From contig JAKAAS010000026.1 in the NCBI GenBank assembly GCA_021802225.1, positions 1-10,440 of the forward strand: a DNA stretch of 10,440 bases, in the 5' to 3' direction. Source of the DNA: Bacillota bacterium (GTDB taxonomy: Bacteria; Bacillota_E; Sulfobacillia; Sulfobacillales; Sulfobacillaceae). Below are positions 6,760-10,440 of this stretch, in pieces. Below the pieces are notes generated by a model that made no database searches, was not told the DNA's origin, and saw only the letters and a list, made by a program, of their open reading frames with translations. Position numbers and translations under genes: made by a program. The stretch's first letter is position 1; each line of letters starts with the position of its first letter.

Positions 6760-7415
6760 TGTGCCACTCCCCCCGGTCCCGCGCTGCTGTCGGGCGCCCG
6801 CAGCCCCCCGACAATCACCTGCGCAAACCACTGACCGACATAACGCGCGCTGAGTCCCGGGTCATCCTGCCCTGCCGGGAACCACCGTGCAATCCAATTC
6901 ACCGCCCCCAACAAGAACAGAGAAGCCAATTTAGGGTCGTCTACGGCAAATGCCCCTTGCCGTATTCCCCGCTCTATCACATCCCGCAGCTGGATCTCAT
7001 AGCGGTGCCGCAGCGCATACAGTTCCGGAAAGGTCTCCGGATCCAAAATCTGGTCAAAATGCATGATCAAGAGGGGGCTGGCTGGGTGGTGAGCCAGACT
7101 CTCCACATGCTCCGCGATGATTTGATGCAAAATCTCACGCGGGTCTGCAGTTTTTCCCTCAATGGCCACTAAGGATTCCGATAGGTGGGTAATGGCGCCT
7201 TCCAAAATCAGGGCGGCTATTTCTTCCTTGCTGTGCACATAGTTGTACAGGCCCGTCTTCGTTAATCCCATTTCGCGCGCAATCATGTCCAAAGTGGCCG
7301 CCTCGTACCCTTTGATGGCAAACTGCTGCGAAGCCACCACCAACAGCTGGGCCAAACGCTGCTGACGCCGAATTTCCTGACGCTCCTGCGGTTTCGTAAG
7401 TTCTTTGGACGGCAC
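6756..7415 (-). CDS. TetR/AcrR-family transcriptional regulator
   Basis: A 219-residue TetR-type repressor. The N-terminal helix-turn-helix spans about residues 20-66 with the classic pattern ASQQFAIKGYEAATLDMIAR then GLTKTGLYNYVHSKEEI. The C-terminal ligand and dimer domain includes FLLGAVNWIARWF, a motif common in TetR regulators of fatty-acid and acyl-CoA catabolism, so an acyl-CoA ligand is likely (inference). The start is GTG at 7415, with GAGGAGGG about 6 bases upstream. It is the first gene of the leftward operon and is divergent from the acyl-CoA dehydrogenase gene. A perfect palindrome at 7433-7447 lies over its own promoter, implying autorepression and probably control of the rightward genes. 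Its stop overlaps the hydratase start. Confidence 0.92.
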   Translation of the reverse strand: MPSKELTKPQERQEIRRQQRLAQLLVVASQQFAIKGYEAATLDMIAREMGLTKTGLYNYVHSKEEIAALILEGAITHLSESLVAIEGKTADPREILHQIIAEHVESLAHHPASPLLIMHFDQILDPETFPELYALRHRYEIQLRDVIERGIRQGAFAVDDPKLASLFLLGAVNWIARWFPAGQDDPGLSARYVGQWFAQVIVGGLRAPDSSAGPGGVAQ

Positions 7416-7432
7416 TTCGGCTCCCTCCTCAT

Positions 7433-7447
7433 ATGACCATTGGTCAT
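7433..7447. promoter_or_regulatory. Perfect 15-bp palindrome, likely TetR-family operator
   Basis: ATGACCA-T-TGGTCAT is perfectly symmetrical around 7440. Its size and its place next to a TetR-family gene fit an operator for that regulator. On the minus strand it covers the predicted transcription start just after the -10 element, which would block the regulator operon when bound. A related half site, AATGACT, lies at 7451-7457 and may extend binding toward the rightward promoter. Confidence 0.7.
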
Positions 7448-7473
7448 TATAATGACTAGCATTGATTTGTAAC
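7446..7473 (-). promoter_or_regulatory. Candidate promoter of the leftward (TetR) operon
   Basis: On the minus strand a perfect TATAAT (-10) occupies 7446-7451. GTTACA at 7468-7473, 16 bases upstream, is a 4-of-6 match to the -35 consensus. Transcription would start near 7439, leaving a leader of about 24 bases that contains the Shine-Dalgarno of the regulator gene. Confidence 0.5.
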
Positions 7474-7476
7474 TCA

Positions 7477-7485
7477 TGTTAGAAT
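7477..7485 (+). promoter_or_regulatory. Candidate extended -10 of the rightward promoter
   Basis: TGTTAGAAT is an extended -10 element (TG, one base, TAGAAT). No good -35 stands at normal spacing, which extended -10 promoters tolerate. A start near 7492 would leave about 30 bases before the GTG at 7523, room for the AGGA at 7510-7513. The alternative rightward TATAAT at 7448-7453 has no recognisable -35. Confidence 0.4.
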
Positions 7486-7522
7486 TACATCGCAAATTTG
7501 TCAATCGATAGGATGTGAGAGT

Positions 7523-8683
7523 GTGGAAGTTATGGAGACCGTGCTGGATAGCGAACACCGGGCGATTTACCAGGGCGCCTTGCGTCTGGCGCGAGAGAAG
7601 CTCAGCGGCTGCGTCGCGCAGATGGAGAGAGAGAACCGCTTTCCCCCGGAAATATGGCGGCACCTTGCTGACGCCGGGTTCCTCGGGGTGGGCGTTGAGG
7701 AATCTTTGGGCGGGACAGGCGGCGATTACCTTGCAGCAGCCTTAATTGCCCAGGCTGTCACGCGGGTCAGTCCCGCCACCGCACTGTCTATGGGGGCGCA
7801 TGTCAACTTATGCATGCACAACATTTTGAGAAACGGTTCCCCGTTGCTGCGGGCCCAGTATCTTCCTCAATTGGCATCGGGCACCATGATCGGGGGGATG
7901 GCGCTGACAGAGCCCGGCGCTGGCTCGGACGCCATGAGCATTCGCACCCGGGCCGAACCTGACGGCGCAGACTATGTTCTGACCGGCACGAAAACCTTTA
8001 TTACCAATGGGCCCATCGCCGATCTGCTGGTGGTCTATGCGGTGACCGCCCCCGCTCTGGGCACACGCGGACTCAGCGCGTTTGTGGTGGAGACGCATTG
8101 GGACGGATTTCACGCATCGCAATCCTTCGATAAACTCGGCATGCGCGGTTCACCGACTGGAGAACTGGTGTTCGACCACCTTCGAGTGCCCCGAGACCAT
8201 CTACTCGGCCCCCTCAACGGGGGGGCCGGGGTCATCATGAGCGGTCTAGACTTGGAGCGGGCCTACTATGCCGCGACAGCCGTCGGCATTATGGAAGAAA
8301 TGCTGGAACAGTCGCTGCGCTATGCTCAGCAGCGGGAGCAGTTTGGCCAACCCATCGCCCAATTCGAAATGGTTGGGGAAAAATTAGCCGACATGTCAAC
8401 GCAGCTGGATGCTGCGCGCCTCTTTACTTACCATACTTTGGCACAAGCCCAGAAAGGAGAGAGGGTCAGCCGGATGGCGGCGTCGGCCCTCCTCTTTGCC
8501 GCGGAAGCCGCCAACCGCGCCACCACTCAGGCCCTGCAGATTCACGGGGGCTACGGATACACCAAGGACTTTCCTGTTGAGCGGTTCTTCCGCGACGCTA
8601 AATTGCTGGACATCGGGGCCGGCACCAATGAAATACGCCGCTTGATCATCGCCCGCGAATTGCTCAAAGACCAATCACGTTGA
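7523..8683 (+). CDS. Acyl-CoA dehydrogenase, isovaleryl-CoA dehydrogenase-like active site
   Basis: A 386-residue FAD-dependent acyl-CoA dehydrogenase of normal length. It oxidises an acyl-CoA to the 2,3-enoyl-CoA and passes electrons to ETF. Motifs include MALTEPGAGSDA and GTKTFITNG (FAD and substrate binding), RYAQQREQFGQPIAQF, QIHGGYGYTKDFPVER and the C-terminal IGAGTNEIRR. The usual catalytic glutamate of the YEGT motif is replaced by alanine (A366), while a glutamate stands in GLDLER (E245), the position used by isovaleryl-CoA dehydrogenase. A branched short-chain substrate such as isovaleryl- or citronellyl-CoA is therefore likely (inference). The GTG at 7523 is preferred, with AGGA at 7510-7513; an in-frame ATG at 7532 would shorten it by three residues. 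It is divergent from the TetR gene and 20 bases upstream of the synthetase. Confidence 0.92.
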   Translation: MEVMETVLDSEHRAIYQGALRLAREKLSGCVAQMERENRFPPEIWRHLADAGFLGVGVEESLGGTGGDYLAAALIAQAVTRVSPATALSMGAHVNLCMHNILRNGSPLLRAQYLPQLASGTMIGGMALTEPGAGSDAMSIRTRAEPDGADYVLTGTKTFITNGPIADLLVVYAVTAPALGTRGLSAFVVETHWDGFHASQSFDKLGMRGSPTGELVFDHLRVPRDHLLGPLNGGAGVIMSGLDLERAYYAATAVGIMEEMLEQSLRYAQQREQFGQPIAQFEMVGEKLADMSTQLDAARLFTYHTLAQAQKGERVSRMAASALLFAAEAANRATTQALQIHGGYGYTKDFPVERFFRDAKLLDIGAGTNEIRRLIIARELLKDQSR

Positions 8684-8703
8684 TATTGAGGAGGATAGAC
8701 CCC

Positions 8704-10287
8704 ATGCATGGTCAATTTTTGGAAGACGGCGCACAAGATGCCCTGCTTGGCAATTTGCTCCGCCGATTCAATGTCGGCGACGCTCTTCACCGCAGCGCCC
8801 TGCGCTATCCCTCCAGACCCGCCATCGCCTTTGAAGGCGACGTGATTTCCTACCAGCTGCTGGATGCCTGGGCCAACCAGGTGGCGCACTGGCTGCAGGA
8901 TCAAGGGATTCATGGGGGAGACGTGATCGCCGCCCTATCGCTGAACCATCCGCGACTGGCTGCTCTGTGGATGGGGGCAGCCCGTATAGGGGCGGTGTAC
9001 TGTCCCATTAACCCGATGCTGCCCCCACTCGACATTGCTGCCACAGTCCGGCGCGTGCAGGCCCGGGCCCTCTTTGCCGATGACGCCCTGTGGGCTTCAG
9101 CAGAACAGATGGGGCCATCGGAGACAATGCGGGTGAGTTTGGAGTCGCGTCATCCTGGCTGGATGAGCTGGGACCAGACCGTGGCCCAAAGCTCTACAGA
9201 TTACGTGGAAGCGCTCGTAGCAAGTGATGCGGTAAGCACGCTGCTGTTTACAAGCGGTACAGAGTCTGCGCCTAAAGGCGTGATGAATACGCACGCCAAC
9301 TGGTATGCCGCCTTGCTCAGCATGTTCGCGGATTTGGATATGGACCGGCGTCAGAAAGTCATGCTGGCGCTCCCGCTCTTTCATGTGGCAGGCCTCTACA
9401 TCCTTCTCGGCACGTTGACCACTGGCGCTGAGGGCTTTCTGATGCGCAGGATTGTTCCCGGCGAGCTCTTGCAGGCTTGTGACCAGCACCAGTTGACATG
9501 GGTCTGCCTTCCCGCCACAGTGTTCATTGGATTGTTATCTCAGCCCAACTTTGCCTCCGCGTCACTGCAATCGCTCAAACGGTGTGTGGTATTTCAGTAT
9601 ATCCCCTCCACCCCGTTAAACGAATGGAAGGCGAGATTGCCGCAGGTGGACTGGAGCACCTACTGGGGACAGTCCGAACTGACACCGCTGGGCGCGTCCA
9701 TGCCCCCGGAAGAATTCTGGACCCGGAGCGGCGAGGCGGATCCCATCGGGCTTGCCCATCTTCCCGTTGAACTGCGCCTGGTCGACAGCGATGACAATGA
9801 GGTGCTTCCCGGCCAGCCGGGCGAAATTGTCGTGCGCTCTCCCGCGGTCATGTCCGGATATTTCGAGGACCCCGTGCGGACCGCCGAGACTTTTCGCAAT
9901 GGATGGCATCACACGGGAGATATCGCTTACAAGGACTCCGAGGGATTGGTGCATTTTGTTGACCGCAAGAAAGGCATTATCAAGTGCGGAGGCGAAAATG
10001 TCTCCTCTCAAAAAGTCGAAGAAGCAATTGCCTCAGTCCCTGGTGTCGCCGAAGTCGCAGTTTTTGGAGTGCCGGACCCCTATTGGATTGAAGCCGTCGT
10101 GGCAGCGGTCGTGCTTGCGCGCAATGCCAACGTCTCCGCTGACAATATCCAAGAGGCGTGCAAACGCCGCTTGGCCCGTTTCGAAGTGCCCAAAACCATT
10201 CACTTTGTCGATTCGCTGCCTAAAAACCCCACGGGGAAAATCATGAAACGCGACCTCATCAACCTGTTTAACGCTGCTGGTTCCTAA
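8704..10287 (+). CDS. AMP-forming acyl-CoA synthetase
   Basis: A 527-residue member of the ANL adenylate-forming superfamily. It activates a carboxylic acid with ATP to an acyl-AMP and then to acyl-CoA. Motifs appear in order: the phosphate-binding loop TSGTESAPKG at 183-192, YWGQSELTPLG at 320-330 (A5 motif), HTGDIAYKDSEG with D406 (ribose-binding Asp), the hinge DRKKGIIKCGGENVSS at 420-435, and the C-terminal NPTGK with the catalytic Lys at 512. The loop has E-S-A where T-G-x is more common, a tolerated variation. The ATG at 8704 has GAGGAGG 9 bases upstream; a TTG at 8680 in the same frame overlaps the preceding gene and is rejected. It follows the dehydrogenase by 20 bases, so both are in one operon and this enzyme probably supplies its substrate. 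The acid cannot be named from the sequence. Confidence 0.93.
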   Translation: MHGQFLEDGAQDALLGNLLRRFNVGDALHRSALRYPSRPAIAFEGDVISYQLLDAWANQVAHWLQDQGIHGGDVIAALSLNHPRLAALWMGAARIGAVYCPINPMLPPLDIAATVRRVQARALFADDALWASAEQMGPSETMRVSLESRHPGWMSWDQTVAQSSTDYVEALVASDAVSTLLFTSGTESAPKGVMNTHANWYAALLSMFADLDMDRRQKVMLALPLFHVAGLYILLGTLTTGAEGFLMRRIVPGELLQACDQHQLTWVCLPATVFIGLLSQPNFASASLQSLKRCVVFQYIPSTPLNEWKARLPQVDWSTYWGQSELTPLGASMPPEEFWTRSGEADPIGLAHLPVELRLVDSDDNEVLPGQPGEIVVRSPAVMSGYFEDPVRTAETFRNGWHHTGDIAYKDSEGLVHFVDRKKGIIKCGGENVSSQKVEEAIASVPGVAEVAVFGVPDPYWIEAVVAAVVLARNANVSADNIQEACKRRLARFEVPKTIHFVDSLPKNPTGKIMKRDLINLFNAAGS

Positions 10288-10293
10288 TGGGAC

Positions 10294-10321
10294 AGGCAGT
10301 CCTGCCAAGGCAGGACTGCCT
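10294..10321. terminator. Strong 13-bp stem-loop after the synthetase gene
   Basis: AGGCAGTCCTGCC at 10294-10306 and GGCAGGACTGCCT at 10309-10321 are perfect inverted copies separated by only AA. The inner pairs would open to form a small loop. It begins 7 bases after the synthetase stop, as expected for a terminator or mRNA-stabilising hairpin. No T-run follows on the plus strand (TCATCC), so it is not a textbook intrinsic terminator; a repeated palindromic element is an alternative. Confidence 0.55.
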
Positions 10322-10440
10322 CATCCTCTCATACGGTACCCGTAGACTTACCGCCGCCTCCGGCACGATAACCTGAGCCGTTCCCCTGATTTCCCGTCCG
10401 CCGGCCCTCAAAACATGCGCGGTGTTTTTGGGCAGCGAAT
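10322..10440. other. Unassigned right-hand end
   Basis: No gene is recognised in these 119 bases. On the minus strand a frame enters from beyond the window and ends at TGA 10329-10331; its last residues are glycine-rich (NGSGYRAGGGGKSTGTV). A second minus-strand frame is also open. Neither can be judged without the flanking sequence. Confidence 0.4.

Larger units (their letters stand above)
7416..7522. promoter_or_regulatory. Divergent regulatory region between regulator and acyl-CoA dehydrogenase
   Basis: This 107-base region is distinctly richer in A and T than its surroundings. It holds promoter-like elements on both strands, a perfect palindromic operator candidate at 7433-7447 and a self-complementary ATTATAAT at 7446-7453. 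It must drive both the leftward regulator operon and the rightward dehydrogenase-synthetase pair. Confidence 0.8.

Noticed and set aside
6546..7172. 208-codon plus-strand open frame opposite the hydratase and TetR genes
   Set aside because: Composition is Arg/Pro/Ser-rich without domain signals; both opposite-strand genes have clear family motifs, so this is a shadow frame.
8680..8703. TTG start at 8680 for the acyl-CoA synthetase
   Set aside because: It overlaps the dehydrogenase stop and would translate the ribosome binding site itself; ATG at 8704 is correctly spaced after GAGGAGG.

Overview
The window reads as a moderately GC-rich bacterial chromosome segment. Strong GGAGG-type ribosome binding sites, several GTG or TTG starts and tightly overlapping genes suggest a Gram-positive lineage. 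A Firmicutes such as the Sulfobacillus/Alicyclobacillus type would fit, but this is a guess from style and gene content, not from a marker gene.

Right two thirds (about 2548-10287): a CoA-thioester catabolic locus built around a divergent regulatory region at 7416-7522. Leftward from it runs a compact operon: a TetR-family regulator (7415-6756), an enoyl-CoA hydratase family protein (6759-5992), an AtuA/DUF1446-family protein (5964-4603), a small AtuA C-terminal-domain-like protein (4606-4292), an acyl-CoA carboxylase carboxyltransferase (beta) subunit (4237-2705), and possibly a 47-residue protein (2691-2548). Rightward run an acyl-CoA dehydrogenase whose active site is arranged as in isovaleryl-CoA dehydrogenase (7523-8683) and an AMP-forming acyl-CoA synthetase (8704-10287), followed by a strong stem-loop. 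Read as a pathway, the set would activate a (probably branched) acid to its CoA ester, dehydrogenate it, carboxylate the enoyl-CoA, and hydrate the product. This is the logic of leucine/isovalerate (Liu) and acyclic-terpene (Atu) degradation. The biotin carboxylase/BCCP subunit, the lyase and a thiolase are not in the window. A perfect 15-bp palindrome overlapping the regulator's own promoter is the likely operator.

Left third (1-2433): an apparently unrelated two-gene unit on the minus strand. A MazG-like/COG4997 nucleotide pyrophosphohydrolase (2433-2110) is followed with no gap by a large protein (2109 to beyond base 1) that fuses an N-terminal phospholipase-D-type nuclease domain to a superfamily 2 helicase. 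The second gene leaves the window at its left edge. The stop codon of the first directly abuts the start codon of the second, so the pair is probably translationally coupled; nucleic-acid surveillance, repair or phage defence is a reasonable but unproven role.

The last ~120 bases (10322-10440) hold no gene I can identify. No tRNA, rRNA, CRISPR array or intact insertion sequence was seen.
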